The position numbers and the translations under genes are program-made. Of a DNA stretch of 64,000 nt, positions 1 through 12,529 are shown one piece after another. The notes under the pieces are model-generated. The model worked only from the letters and a program-made list of their open reading frames with translations. It had not been told where the DNA came from and searched no databases. The number at the start of each line of letters is the position of its first letter. Positions within the stretch are counted from its first letter, which is position 1. Origin of the DNA: Rhytidiadelphus loreus (Eukaryota; Streptophyta; Bryopsida; Hypnales; Hylocomiaceae); NCBI GenBank assembly GCA_947034895.1, contig OX344762.1, positions 86,360,981 through 86,424,980 on the forward strand, written 5' to 3'.

Positions 1-3000
1 GAAGTTTGAAGATAAGAGTTTTTACCCCTAGAATTAGCCAAACTTATTGAACATCTAATTTTTACAATTTCAATCCATTGTAAGTGATACTTGGGATACT
101 CAAGAAGTGGAAACAAAAAAAAATTCCATCACTTGGAAGTCTAATTAGAAAATTTTTAGGCACCCAAACTTAGAAATTTACACATTGAATAGACTAAAAC
201 CCAATTGTGTCTATTTTATCTCAAGGGTGAAGATAAAATGCTTACACATTGCGAGATAGATTGTTGTATAGTTCATTATTTTTTTAAATGAAGTGCCAAT
301 GGAACCTATAAATACATCACCAATAGGATATGACATCATGACATTCATAAATAACCATCGATTTCTATTATCCCAATTATTGGTGCAAATGTTCACCCTT
401 TTAATTCGTGACCATAAATTTATTTTCAATTGAAGATCAACCTCAATTTGCAACTTCTTTGGTTCAACTTAGGAGGTGCATCTAGTTCTACTACAACAAA
501 CCATGTGCAAACAAGTGGTTTCTAATAAACTATAATTTCAACCTAAAATTTTGAGTATTGTTTAATAATGACTATAGGTTTCTATTGCCAAAATTTCCAA
601 CTCAAATAAAATATAAAATGATTTGTAGAAGAGGTTGAAAATGAACTAAAATGGCATATTTTTCAACTCAAATAATTATAGAGAACACATTTAGATGACC
701 ATTGAATCAATATTCAACTCAAAATGAACTTTCAATAGAGAGCTATTTTTAGGAATTTTTTTGTTGATTTTTTAGACAATTTTTTTTTATATAATATAAG
801 TGTGTGAAAGTTATTTTTTAGTTCTTTAGTATATCTTTTTACTTCAAAAATTTGTAATTAATCATTATTAACAAATAAAAATATCAATAATTCAAAACAT
901 AAACTTTCAAAGTAGAAAAATCTATTCATATTTTATTTATTTATTTATATTTAAAATTCAAAAAATATATAAGGGGTCCAAAGGTTTGTTCGATTGTAGT
1001 TTCTAATGGACACTCTAAGTGCCCCCCCAAGTGCTTCAATGAACCTTATCTACAAACTTTTGGTATGAAGGCAATTGGTAATCAAAATGTGCTTGTCTTA
1101 TTACTTTCACTATTTCAGTGAATGCTACATTTGACTTCATAGAAAAAATTTGTCGATTCTGGCTGCAACAAGAAACGATTGATACTAAATTATGTCGAAT
1201 CTTCAAATCTTCGAATCTTCGGACTGCTACCCATTGTCCTATACTGTAATGGTTCTAAATAGGCCAAGGATTTTGGTAAGGTGATAAGAAACTACGGGCT
1301 TTGGACTTGTAAAATGGGACTGCCAGACCACGAGCTAAAGCGTTCGAGGGATTGGCTCCTAAATTTCAAACCCACAATAATCAACAATCATGCCTTACCA
1401 GTGGGAACAATATAAAAGTACGACCATGTGGGCCAAGAACCCCACTTCGTCGCATCCACAACACAAAAAGAAGCTAAGCAATGATTTCACCCATGTTGCT
1501 CGCAACAACAAGAAAAGACAAGTCACAACACACAAGTCTTCTTCCATCTTCCAACTACCACTCCAATTTCAAAGCTAAACTTTGAATGAGTGTCACGTTC
1601 ACTTCAAAACTTCAAATGGATTGAGTGATATCTCTTTGTAAAGTTATTACAATTCTCTATTCTTCCTCTAAATCTCAACTCATTTGAACACTCTGTCAAA
1701 AATCTATGGCCATTCGAAGTTTCGGCTTCTAAAAGTGAAGACAACAAACCCTCTTTCACTTCAACACTCACAATTCAATTATATAAATTCCAAATTGAAT
1801 GAATGATATCTTCTTAGAAAGATAACAACATTTCTTACACTCCCTCAAAGTTTCATTGCAAACAAAAGACCCTTTTCATATGAGGCAACAAACCTCCCTC
1901 CACTCAAACTAGTACAACGTTTGACTTACAACTCCAAATCAAACAAGTAAGATCAATTTAGAAACTATACACCATGATATACAACTCTTCCAATTTTCAT
2001 TTCAAAATTCTTCATACACACTATACAATGGGCCTTCCCACATTTGGCTTTTTTCCAAAACTACTACAAGAGAGAAGATGAATAGTGTCCTCCTTTTTCT
2101 CCACCTTATCAACAACTCCCCATCACATAAGCAAGTAGACATCAACCTTTAACTTGATCCTAAGGCTAACTTCAATTATTGTCCTTCAAATTTGGCCCCC
2201 ACAACTATTTATTTATCTTTAATTTAGAAGGAAAATCACTTCAAAGTCCACTTAGAAGTTAAACTACTTCCATCTTTTCCTTTCACGACTATAACTACAC
2301 AAAATACTTCTATAAAATACTTCAAACATGGATATAAGCACTAACATCAAACCAAATGCCTATTAGAGGTAAAAAACTAGAATATCAAGACAACCTTTAC
2401 TCCATCTGTAAAAACTTGAGAATGCGTATGATAGTTGCAGCGACATATTCAGTACGATTCGCCTTCATTAAGGGATTGACCAGACCCTCTAACCATCGTT
2501 GGTGACCACGACTCCCCTTGATTGGCTTGACCATACAATAGTATTGGTCGTCGTTTAGACCTTCAAAACTCCTTTTAAATATCACTTCACGGCTATCGGA
2601 TTCAACACATCCAACTTGCAACAAGATTACCAACACAGGAGCATCTTGTTGAAGATTTCCGTGCCACTTGTGTTCTATACGAGGCTACTTTGGTGGTTGA
2701 AAAAGACTATCTTCATTTCATAAATGCACATAAGGCAATACAAAATCTTATAGCAGAAGCGGCTCATTCAATAGTTGCGATAATGAAAGTTCAAATTTAG
2801 CCTCCGGTTCAGGCTCTTCATCTTGAGACTCAGAAAAAACCCTCCAATTCGACATTCTAAATCTAAAGTGAAAAACAAACAACAATATTTCAACTCAATG
2901 CAACTCTCACTCGAGGGGGAGACTCCCGAAATTTTAGAAAACTACGTGAGATAAAAAATAGGGTCAAATTTATTCTTTGGAGGAAAAATTTATACCTTCC

Positions 3001-3420
3001 GTAGATCTACTATAGCATAGGCCAATATATTGTAGGGCCATTATAAAAAAAATAGGTTGTAGTATAATACTTCCATTTTGTTGTGTAGTAGAAAGAAAAT
3101 AGGATACCAAACATGGGATTCTGCTGAACTTGTTTAGTAGGTTCAGTTTAATTATGACCGTCTGATCCGGATTCCTATACAGGTTTGGTACAGATCAGTT
3201 CAGTCTTTACTTACCTAAGTGGAGGGAAATTGAATTTTTGCTCTCTAGGCGGGGATTGGAGCTGTTTCCAACAGCCTTGGGGTTTAGATTCATATGTTGG
3301 CGTTTCCAACGGCCTTCGGCTTCCTCTTGGCGCGCGCGGATGCATGTTTTTTTTCTCTCAACCAGTTAGTCTCCAGTGAACTCCAGTTAGGGTTACGGAG
3401 AAGGTGCAGCGTTCCTGCTT
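1..3420. other. AT-rich intergenic DNA
   Basis: No coding region is supported here. The short open frames (211-453, 1390-1578, 2397-2636, 3185-3379) have low-complexity composition and no recognisable domain. Apart from the dispersed repeat at 525-945, I see only poly-A/T runs and AT-rich sequence. From about 3240 the sequence becomes less AT-rich and leads into the 5' flank of the transposase-like pseudogene. Confidence 0.6.
525..945 (+). repeat. Dispersed ~0.4-kb repeat, copy 1
   Basis: This segment aligns in the same orientation with 17275-17680 along almost its whole length. Both copies share the order of motifs CCTAAAATTTTGAG, ATGAACTAAAATGGCAT, AACTTTCAATAGA, GTGTGAAAGTTATTT and TTCAAAACATAAACTTT, with scattered substitutions and small indels (roughly 80% identity by eye). 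Neither copy has an open frame or visible terminal repeats, so the class of the parent element is unknown. Confidence 0.75.
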
Positions 3421-3425
3421 GCTGC

Positions 3426-3628
3426 GATGCAATCTATGTTTGGTGGAATCTTTTTTGCAGCTAGTGTCCTAGAGCGAGTGGTTGAGGGCTTGAATTTGAA
3501 GAAATGTTCGTTGTTTGAGCTTATGGTGAGGCTTCAAATTTGTACAATTTTGTATGCTCTTCTTGCGGCGATGCAATCTGTGTTTGGTGGAATCCTTTTG
3601 GCAGTTGCTGTTCTAGAGTGAATTGCTT
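3426..3628 (+). repeat. 144-bp tandem duplication in the pseudogene leader
   Basis: The sequence starting GATGCAATCT at 3426 recurs at 3570. Both copies continue as TGTTTGGTGGAATC and run on into a matching stretch ending around CTAGAG. The offset is 144 bp. The duplication lies about 200-400 bp upstream of the first ATG of the transposase-like pseudogene, so it is probably part of its leader or promoter. Confidence 0.75.
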
Positions 3629-3832
3629 ACGGTTTGGATTTAGGGTTTGGGGCTTTGGTGTTAGTGATTTCAGCTTGTATTGGCATTTACAGGATCCTCT
3701 GCTTTTGTTGTTTCTGATTTAGGGTTTGCCTTCAGGCAATGTTCATGAAAGTCTTTAATTCCATGATGTAGTTGAAATTTGCAGGGTTTAGGGTGACAAC
3801 AACAGCTTCTACAATACTTATCAAGCTCCAAG

Positions 3833-6800
3833 ATGAAGAAGATCAAGGTGTATACCCTTACGCATGAAGGTGCTGCGCCAAAGTACATAGGGACCATGAA
3901 GGGCGAGGTTGGAGAATCTTTGGCCGACCTGCGTCTTCGATTGGAAGAGAAGAAAGTGTTGAATTTTCCATTTCAATATTGGGATCCTGAAGAGTGTTGC
4001 AGAGTGGCTGTCACGCTAGAATCGTTGAACGACATTGAGGACAGTGTTTTCATGATCCCTATTGCTGACGATCACTTGGAAAATTCTGGAAGTAAGAGGC
4101 AGTGCCTTAGAGCTCAGTTGGACGTTGGAGGTAGTCGAGAAAGCAATGTCATTCACTTAGATGAGCCAGAAGTCCCCCACAACGATACTTCCGAGTTTCC
4201 CGAAATGGATGTGGATCCTTCGTTACATACAGATCCAGCGGCGTGCTGAAGGATTAGTGCTAAAAGTGAAGACTGCTTTTTGAAGTCAGAAATTGTCACT
4301 GCAGAGATCATGAAGATGTACAATGAAGGAAAGGAAAAACTACGGAAATTGCTGGCGGATGTGGCACTAGAAGATCACGAATGGTGCTTGAAGTCGTATG
4401 ACAACCATGGAAAAGGGATCGTGATTTTGTACTGCTTGGAGTGCAAGAAGGACTTTGGCGGGGTAGATGGGCAACATATAAAGGACAGAGTTTCGAATTT
4501 GTTTTCTAATTTCAGAAAATCTCACATCTTGAGTAACCAGCACATCAGAAGTTGGTGTACAAGGAAGGGTTTAGACTAGTGCAACCATCCCTAGTCAATT
4601 GTGAAGGGGAAAAAAACGGTGATCTTGACCACGGAGGATCACAGGCGCTTGGTCCTTGAAGGTGTTGATATACTCAATCATGTCAACAACGATATAGATC
4701 CAGACCGGAAGACTTTTGAATTGGTTGGAGGAGATCCCCATGCGACAGAATTAAAGAGCTTCTGGTGGAAAACAAAGTGCCTCATTTGCAATGAGCTGTA
4801 CAGTTTATGCCCTCCAAAAAAGAACTTAGAAGCAAATCTTCAGAACCACACTGGAGGAACCCAACATGCAGAAAAATTGTTGGAGGCCGCCAAATTTGGA
4901 AGGTCTGCTACCAGTTCAGGAAAGCGAGGGAGGCCCACAAAGTCGACAGCCGACAATTCTAGTTCATCCCAACGGCAGCTCCATGCATTTTTTGGCCACG
5001 CCGCAGACAATCTCCAGGTAAATGTCACGCAATCCATGGATCGAGAAGATTGCAAACTGCTTATGTGTTGGGGTTTCCGGGGACCACGGGTGGTGTATGC
5101 TGGAAACTCGTTTGAAGTCTGTGGTTTGTTATTTGACATCAAGCCTGGTCTCTGCTGGTACCCTGAACCATGGCTGGAAGAAGTTGTAGTTGTTTCTGGT
5201 CACATTGTGAGAATTCATGGTACCTTTAGGCATCGTAGTTGCCTTAGAGTGGCCGTGACCAACGCACCTTGGGCTGGTCTAACTTGCACCATGTGCGCCA
5301 CTATACCTTGTCAAACAGACTTTAGGTTGAGGGTGATGAGGGAGGACAAGTCTTTTGAAAAACGAGGAACGAGAACCACAGAGGGTGGAAGAAAAATTGG
5401 ATACCTATCATTGCCAGAACTCACCACTTACAGTCGATCAATGTCCAGAAAATTGAGAACTGAGCACTTGTTTCATTGGGCTGCTAAGCTTAGGTTAGTG
5501 TAATTGAAAGTGTCACGGCCTACCTTAAGGGAGTTTGCACTTGCTGCTTCTAACGAACACAATGTGTATAAGTTCTGTACAGACATTTTGTGGGCACATA
5601 GGACAGGTTTGCTAGGAGGTAAGCCAGCTTTATGGGATTTTCTCCGTGATGTAGCGGCCAATTTGAATCGGAAAAAAGCAGGTAATAGGTACAGTGAAAA
5701 CTCAAAGGCACTAGTTCAAACTATGAAAGTCTATGGCGGTAGGAGGATGTGTGATTTGTTTGCCTTAAATTATGCTGGGCCTAGTTACAATACTGTGAAA
5801 AGGGAGAGTAGGAAGGGCGTGCAACATGTGGTAGGGGAACATGGCGAAATCTTTGCAGCTATAGCTGACATATACAAAGACGCCAAAGCTGCTCATGGGA
5901 TAGTGGGTGCAGTGCCAGTAATTCTAGCAGAAGATGAGACAAAGGTAAGATCGAGAGTTTCATATGAGCAACGATTTGACACCTTGACTGGATTTTGTGG
6001 ACCAAAGGAAAACCACAAGTGTGTTTCAAATTACAAACCCATAGTGGGCAACAGTGAGACAGGTTACAATAAGATTGTAGATTGCTTTCGTTCTGACAAA
6101 GTGGGAGGTTTTGCAAGGGTGTTGATGGTCAGCCCGCTCCATGTGAACCTGCCAAGGTTAGTGTTGTGCGTCTCCTGCACTTGTAATTGTTTTGATTCGT
6201 AGTGGGTAAAGAACCAGTGGTCGAAAATTGACAAACTGTAGGACGAAAACTGCAAAGAGGTTGTAGGACCCATAATTGGGCATGCTACTGACGGAGATTC
6301 GAGGAGGCAGCAACTTATGTTGGGTGAGTATAAGTCCATTGATGGTCTGCGTTTGCAGGTGGACTGGCCAGGGTGGATCTTCAGCAGTAAGTTGGATTCC
6401 GATGGAAATGCCTTGGGCTTACATGACCAGGATTTCATTCATAATGGGAAAAAACTTATAAACCCCATCGATTCCCCGGTTAGAATACCGCAGCTAGGAT
6501 GTGACGTGGTTACATTGACGCACCTTGGATTAGTTTACAATAAGTTCACCTGTGACTTGCATGGACTGAAACTAGAAGACACAAATAGGAAGGACCGACA
6601 AAACTGGGCCTCAGCTCAAAGAATTTGTCAGAAAAGGGTTTGGGACTATCTGGCCAAGCTCAGGATGTCGAAAGAGGTCCATTAGGAGCGCACACTTGGC
6701 ACCGAGTACTACCTACAGGTTTGCGCTAACTACATTGATATTTTCTTGTCTCCAAGTTTGGACTTGAGGTCACGTATAGTTTTAGCAGCAAAAGTCTCTT

Positions 6801-8301
6801 TTTTCTTCCGCATTTGGAAACTGTGGTTTCATTTTGGAAATCACGCAGTGGGAGGGAATTCGAAGAAATTGACTGTGGCCACAAATTTTGTTTCACAACA
6901 ATGCTTCATTGATGTACAAATGTCCTGCCACTTTGTTGTCTTGCTTATTACTCATTTTCGAGACAAGTATCCAAAATTGGCAGTTCCCCTCGACTTGACT
7001 GGAAGCGATGCCTGTGAATTTTTTTTTTCCAAAATTGGTGGAAGGGAAGGGAATGAGAGGGCTTATGACTTCCACCAGCTTGTGAGTATTGCAAATACAC
7101 TTAATCGCTTAATAGCTACAAATTACAAACAAAATGGTCTAAAATTTGGTAGAGTCCATAACAAGATGAAGAACGTTTGGACTGACTTGCATCCACTTGG
7201 AGAATTAGAAGTTCCATGCAATCTTGGTGACTACACTCTCATTGCTAGTAATGCTGATGTCATTTTAGCCTTGCAGGAGGGTCTAAGAGAAGCCTAGAGC
7301 TTGCTCAGGATTCTGAATATGGCACCTGCAATACAATATACAAGCAAAACATGGTTTCTAACTCCTTGGTTGGTTGAGAGAGCTGACCCACAGCACTTTG
7401 CTTATATTCCTGCTAATTTGCCCGTGAAAGGGGAAGATGGAGACGCTGAGGTTCTTCGAGCTAATCTAGAAGCTTGTGTTGAAATTAGTGTGGACAGCAA
7501 TGCATTCTCCTCTGCCAAAGGAGAGGAGGAGATAGCTGAAGATGGCTCCCAGAACCTGACTGTTCTACAAGACGAGGCTGAACATGCAGTGCATGACATA
7601 TTGAACTCCGAGGAGCCTCAAGTGACTGATGCACTTCCATCTGGGAAGGTAATACTGTTTGTCCAATATGGAGGGCATAATATTTATAAGTCCACCCTTG
7701 TGTCTCAATTGAATGCAAATCCTTTTCTTTCCAAAGATAGGTTAACAAGAGTCAAGAATTCAATTTACTTTAACAATTCAGATGATTACATTAGTGCCTC
7801 TTCTTCTACGGAAACAATGCTCTTGGGTTTGGGGATGGATTGTGGAGTGTATTTCATGCAGAGGACAACAACAACAATAACATCTGCAGTGAATTCAACT
7901 GTTCGAAGGAGTAGGGGAAGGCCTTCAAAAAGTATGCAGCCCACATGCGTTTTGAATGGAGTAGACAAGGGCACTTGGTGCATTGGTAGAGTTCAGAAAA
8001 TGAGATGGAAGGTCGGGACAAGGTGGGGGAATTGCCGGCAACCCATTGACCTTCAAAAGCGTGAAGTGAACAGAGGTAAGAGAACAGGTATTGGGGGGGC
8101 TAATTTCATGGTTTATCTCAATTATTTTAGGAAAGTCCCAGGTTTTTTAAAGTTTAAGTATGACCATGCTGATTCCATTGGGTTGACGTGGATTCCATAA
8201 TTTGCACTATCACTATGTCTTTTGATGCGGAGCGGGATTTATTTGAATTGGACCCGGTTGACGGTGCATCTTTAAATGAGTTTGTAGACAAATCCAAGTG
8301 A
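3833..8301 (+). pseudogene. Decayed DDE-type transposase-like gene
   Basis: From the ATG at 3833, one reading frame runs to about 8179 with no indel, but eight stops interrupt it: 4247 (TGA), 4577, 4592, 6200, 6239, 6683, 7295 (all TAG) and 5501 (TAA). One missing base near 8179 then shifts the frame, which ends at TGA 8299. The product would be about 1,490 residues. Visible parts: a CxxC segment (~4430), a CxxC...H...H zinc-finger-like segment (~4775-4870), an AT-hook GKRGRPTK (~4920), AEDETK (5927), ATDGDS (6287), SDACEFFF (7004) and a second AT-hook RGRPSK (~7915). The three acidic motifs sit where P-element-like transposases carry their DDE triad (Asp 5933, Asp 6290, Glu 7016); that assignment is inference. 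I do not recognise a named family. It cannot encode a full-length protein. A domesticated gene that later died is the alternative. Confidence 0.8.
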
Positions 8302-10003
8302 GACTTTGGAAGAGGAGTACGTGATGTTCCGCTTCCAAAAGCACAAGAGCCTCTTCAGCAGAAATTGGTGGCTAAACCGACCATTGCTTGAAGACAGTTG
8401 GCGCACATCAGCATTTGGAGATTTGTCTACATCAGATTTGTCGGGATTGAGCTTGGCGTTGGAGGACGGTGAGGAGTGTGTGCATTGGGCAGACATGAAC
8501 ATGCAGCGCCCTCGAGAGCAGCTGTGGATCGCACCTCATCAGTGTGGTCGTACTTGGTGAATTTCATTTCTACCTTGTGATGTTTCTGTTCTTGTTTCAG
8601 TTCTGGTTTGCTACCTGTGTTTGCCCTCTTGCATCGACTACTACGGCAGTAGTGTAGCGACTCTTGCATTGACTACTACAGCATACTGTAGTGTTTTAGC
8701 ATCATGAACTAGTTTCAATTTTGATGTATTTTCCCATGTTGGCTTGGCATACAGACATGTGTACATGGTGTTATAGATGGTGGTTCATGATATGCAGTGA
8801 ACATTAAAACTTGGCATTTGTAATATTTTTGGGACAAGCTTGCACTTCAGCCAATTTTATATGTGTTTATGAACACAATTTTTTTATTACATGCTTCTTT
8901 GTTGCACTATCTTATTTTGCAATGTCATTCGTTTGCTTTCCCATCATTTTGCTTTCAAATCTGAAGTTGCAGCCCATTCCTTGGATACATTATTCTACTT
9001 TTGTAGTGTCTTCTCTTTTTCAATGCTATTCTCTTGGTAATGTGCTCTCACCAGCCTTATTGATCATCTAAGTTTTCTTAAACTTGCCATTTCTCACAAT
9101 AGGACTAAGTGACCACTAAAATGAACAAGTTTGGAATTCTCTCTATTTTCGGCATTTCTTCCATACTCTGGTTTGCATTGCCATAATTTTCTTTGCGACA
9201 ATTCGTATTTCTACAAAGTTGAAAAAAAATAGGGTGCAAAAAAAAGCATCCACAACCATTTACAAAAAAAAATAGGGTGTAGAAAAATACATGCCGGTAG
9301 CTTTTTATGTAAAAATAGGGAGGCAAAAAATACTTTGAGACACATAAATACCCCCCAATTAAATACCCCATTATCGCACGTGATATGTAAACGTATAGGG
9401 AGTAAACCCCCCGAGAACTCTCATGTGGATCCTCTTTCTTATACAAATGACTTACACCTTCATAAGAAGGCGTCACCTTGAAGCTACTTATATAACATAT
9501 AATATATATTTTTATACTATGTATATATATACAACACAACACCAGATCTTGTAGAATTAATTGGATGTTGTACAGTTGGAAGTATGTTGTTGGTCTACAA
9601 GTTCTTTGTTCAAGTTTTTTGCTTCACCGACAAAAATCCTTGTAGTGTCATTTTGTGTTGACAAGCTAGCTTGATCTTGGAAGAGGGACGCTTTCTAATG
9701 GACTACTATGACTGAAGCACAACCTCCACATCACCTCCATTCTCATTAGTTGCTGGACAAAATTGGCATAATTGGCAAATCTCTTACACATGGCACCAAA
9801 AATCTTTGAATATACTATCTTCTCTAACTTTGCTCAAAATTCAAAGTGCACAAAATCTTGCTTACATTTATAACTAACTCACCCTCGTCAAAAAATGTAG
9901 GTAATCTTATTGCCATACTTGAAGAATTCATACTAAGGTCTCTACTTTTTTGTCTACTTCTTTGAAATAACCGTTTATCTTATAGAACTTAATCATAGTG
10001 ATA
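8302..10003. other. 3' flank of the pseudogene, then AT-rich DNA
   Basis: After TGA 8299 the shifted frame stays open and coding-like to TGA 8389 (motif VRDVPLPKAQEP), so the original C-terminus may have extended to there. At 8630-8700 there is a short imperfect duplication built on GACTACTAC and CAGTA palindromes. From 9.1 kb the DNA is AT-rich, with repeated AATAGGG phrases. I see no transposon terminus that could be paired with the 5' side. Confidence 0.5.
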
Positions 10004-10286
10004 AATCACTAGTAGGAGCCTCTGTTTTCTTAGACGTCAGCATGAAACAAGAATGTTTTTTAAAACAGGAACAAAGAAATGGAACTTTGGCCATGAAAGT
10101 CTTAATTCAATTGGATATTGCAAGAAACACGTCAACGTTAGGGTTATAACAAGCTTCTGTCCTATCTGATGTCTATGTTTCAGAGAACATCACGAAAAAC
10201 ATAGTCACGTTTCTTGAAAAACAAGTAACTGCCACATTGGCAAAAGATTTCAGTATAACTACATGTAAGTTACTGAAACTTACTAT

Positions 10287-10375
10287 CACTAGAACGCAAA
10301 TTTCTCAAAATTGTGTTGCAGTCAACATAAATGTCATCTGGATTTTGTTGACTGCAACACAATTTTCTTCTAGTA
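10287..10375. mobile_element. 89-bp CACTA-type hairpin MITE
   Basis: The element starts CACTAGAACG and ends CTTCTAGTA, with TAT on both sides (10284-10286 and 10376-10378). Inside are perfect 21-bp inverted arms at 10307-10327 and 10346-10366, starting AAAATTGTGTTGCAG, separated by an 18-bp loop. The size and arm quality resemble a miRNA-precursor-like foldback. A CACTA origin is inferred from the terminal pentanucleotide and the 3-bp duplication. Confidence 0.65.
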
Positions 10376-11254
10376 TATAGGCTAAGATAAAAAGCTAACC
10401 ACATGTGAAAAATACAAAGAAGGGGCAGCTCTTTGGCATCTTTTTTCAAAAACCTTGCATGGATGGATGGAAAAGTTGTAGAATGACTTCATTTTTCGTT
10501 GTATTTCCAATATAGTACAAATTGTATTAACAAGTCCTAAAAAATTAATATAATGCGTTATAGTATATATACTATACGTAAATATTTGTCTCTATGCTCT
10601 TAAATACTTCATAATAAAACATATTTTGTTGTCAATTTTTGAAGATTCATTTTTTGATTGCATTGCAAATAAAATTATTTTTTCACTAAAGTTATTATTC
10701 ATATCTTCTCCCAAATAACAAAGAATATTGGAAACAAAACAACGACTTTGCACTTGCTTCCATTGTATGTTGTACTTTCTCCATTCTCCATTAAGGGCTT
10801 CAAAATACCTGGATTGCAAATATATTATTTAGAAGACATTGCAATCTTCACATTATAACCATGTTCAATACTCCCAGTGCAAATTCTTGTTTACATGTTC
10901 AAAAACAATATTGCTATCAACTTGGAATTTTATGACGCAACTCTTCTTTTATAAATTGAAATTTTGTTGCATTTCAATATTTCGTTAATCAAAATTTACC
11001 TTGATGGTGTAGTAAAGTAATAGTATTGGAAAAGTAGGTATTAACCTTCTACTATTATGTTTACGACATTTAAACCAAAAATGCAGAAGGCACTACATTT
11101 TGGTATTGATAGAACTTTGAAGTGAATGAAATCCTTATTAAAACTACTCATTAATCTAATTAGTTTTTTTCTTAAGAATGATCTCTTCTTGAAGTGTAGT
11201 TTTAGCATCAAACATTTGATTTTCATAATGAATGATTATCATTTTTCAATTCAA

Positions 11255-11420
11255 CATTTTGTGCAAGGGTGTCCACTACAAATCTTCATTTTCTATTGTT
11301 GAAGGCTCTTCAAAATTAGCATTAAGAACAATACATCTTGGAGGAAAAATTACAATAGATATTCGTTTTCATAAGATTTATACTTTATAGACTAGAAATG
11401 ACTTGCACGGGCTTACGGTT
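11255..11420 (+). repeat. Fragment of dispersed repeat also at 54.5 kb
   Basis: The motifs AAGGGTGTCC, CAAATCTTCATTTTCTA and CATCTTGGAGGAAAAAT occur in the same order as at 54530-54640 (AAGGGTGTCC, CAAATCTTGATTTTCTA, AATCTTGGAGAAAAAAT). A reverse-strand relative lies at 62.29-62.36 kb. Copies are diverged and non-coding. Confidence 0.5.
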
Positions 11421-11615
11421 TGATTGTGAGTAAGTTTCTAAATATTATTGGGGGCTGAGGTGAAATGTTGACTACATGTGAAAAAGACATGGGAAAGGTA
11501 GCCACATGGCACGGTTTTTAAAAAATGGTATTTGACGTGGCATTTCAATGATATGGCATCCAATGAAGCTGAAGTAGCATGCCACTTCAATACAAGTTGA
11601 CGCTATTTGAAAATT

Positions 11616-12515
11616 TTAACCCCTAAATGCCCAAACACTGTGATTTTGGGCACTTCACTACGAATTGAATTTTTATTTTTATTTTCTTTGAAATTTTCAC
11701 ACAACATATGCCAAAGGGTACCTTTAAGGCACAATAATTTTCATAACTTTTGACTACATGGTATGTAATTTTCATTGCTTAATGGGCAACTCAAAAAATT
11801 CTTTAAAAAATTACTTTTTTCTAAAATAAAAATTTGAAATTGTTTTTCTAGATTTATATATGTGTAAAAAGCTTTTAGTCATTTCATTTTGATCAATGAG
11901 ATGAAAGTTATGAAGAGTTCTAGTTTGCGGGCAATTATGGATTCGCTACTCTGAAATAAACTTTGAAGTCCTTTATTTAACTCAATTTTCAATTTTTTTG
12001 TAAAAAAAATAAATTATAGGATGTAGATTGTTTATTGCAACATTGCAATTTTTGGAATTGACATTTTTCAATTCTATAACTAAATTCTTGACAGTTTAGT
12101 ATTTTCAATCATTATTTATTTTTTTCTACTTACTATTTTTTTCCTATATGTTGTACAATTCCAAAGGATCATAAATTTTTCAAGTATGTAGCCAACTTGC
12201 CTTGAAGAATGAATCCAAAGAAGTACCATCAATATGGACATTTTTGTATATAAATGTGACCTTGTGAAGTGTAGCTGCTTGTTTTTTTAGAAAGCCAATT
12301 AAAAAATTTATGTCAATTCAAACACTAATATCTTGCAATCTACACAATGGAAATTTTTGAATTTTTTTCCACATCTTCTCAAATCAATTTATTGCAAGAT
12401 CATAAGGTTACATGTGTCTACAAATGTGTTTTTTCTCCAAACTTTGGTACTTGTCCTAAAAATGACAGTTTTGGATCATTTTTGGTGAAAACATAGTCAA
12501 AAATACTTAGGTTAA
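11616..12515 (-). mobile_element. TTAA-flanked ~0.9-kb element (piggyBac-like), copy A
   Basis: It is bounded by TTAA at 11616 and 12512. The left terminus is CCCCTAAATGCCCAAACA; the right terminus is degenerate (CTTAGG before TTAA). The interior parallels the element at 30250-31168 from end to end, including TTTTGACTACATGGT, TAATGAGATGAAAGTTAT and ACTTTGAAGTCCTTTATTTA. Length is 900 bp and there is no open frame. TTAA target duplications with CCC(T)-type termini are the hallmark of piggyBac elements. Transposase dependence is inferred. Confidence 0.75.
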
Positions 12516-12529
12516 CACTATTTTTGAAG

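Noticed and set aside
6157..6202. A small intron (GTTAGT...CGTAG) that would remove one stop
   Set aside because: It is only 46 bp, shorter than usual plant introns, and splicing it would create a new stop immediately downstream.
3833..8301. A variant genetic code reading TAG/TAA as Gln, which would make the long frame intact
   Set aside because: The SPL gene in the same window ends cleanly at TAA with its conserved C-terminus and uses CAG/CAA for its many glutamines, and one TGA plus a frameshift would still break the frame.
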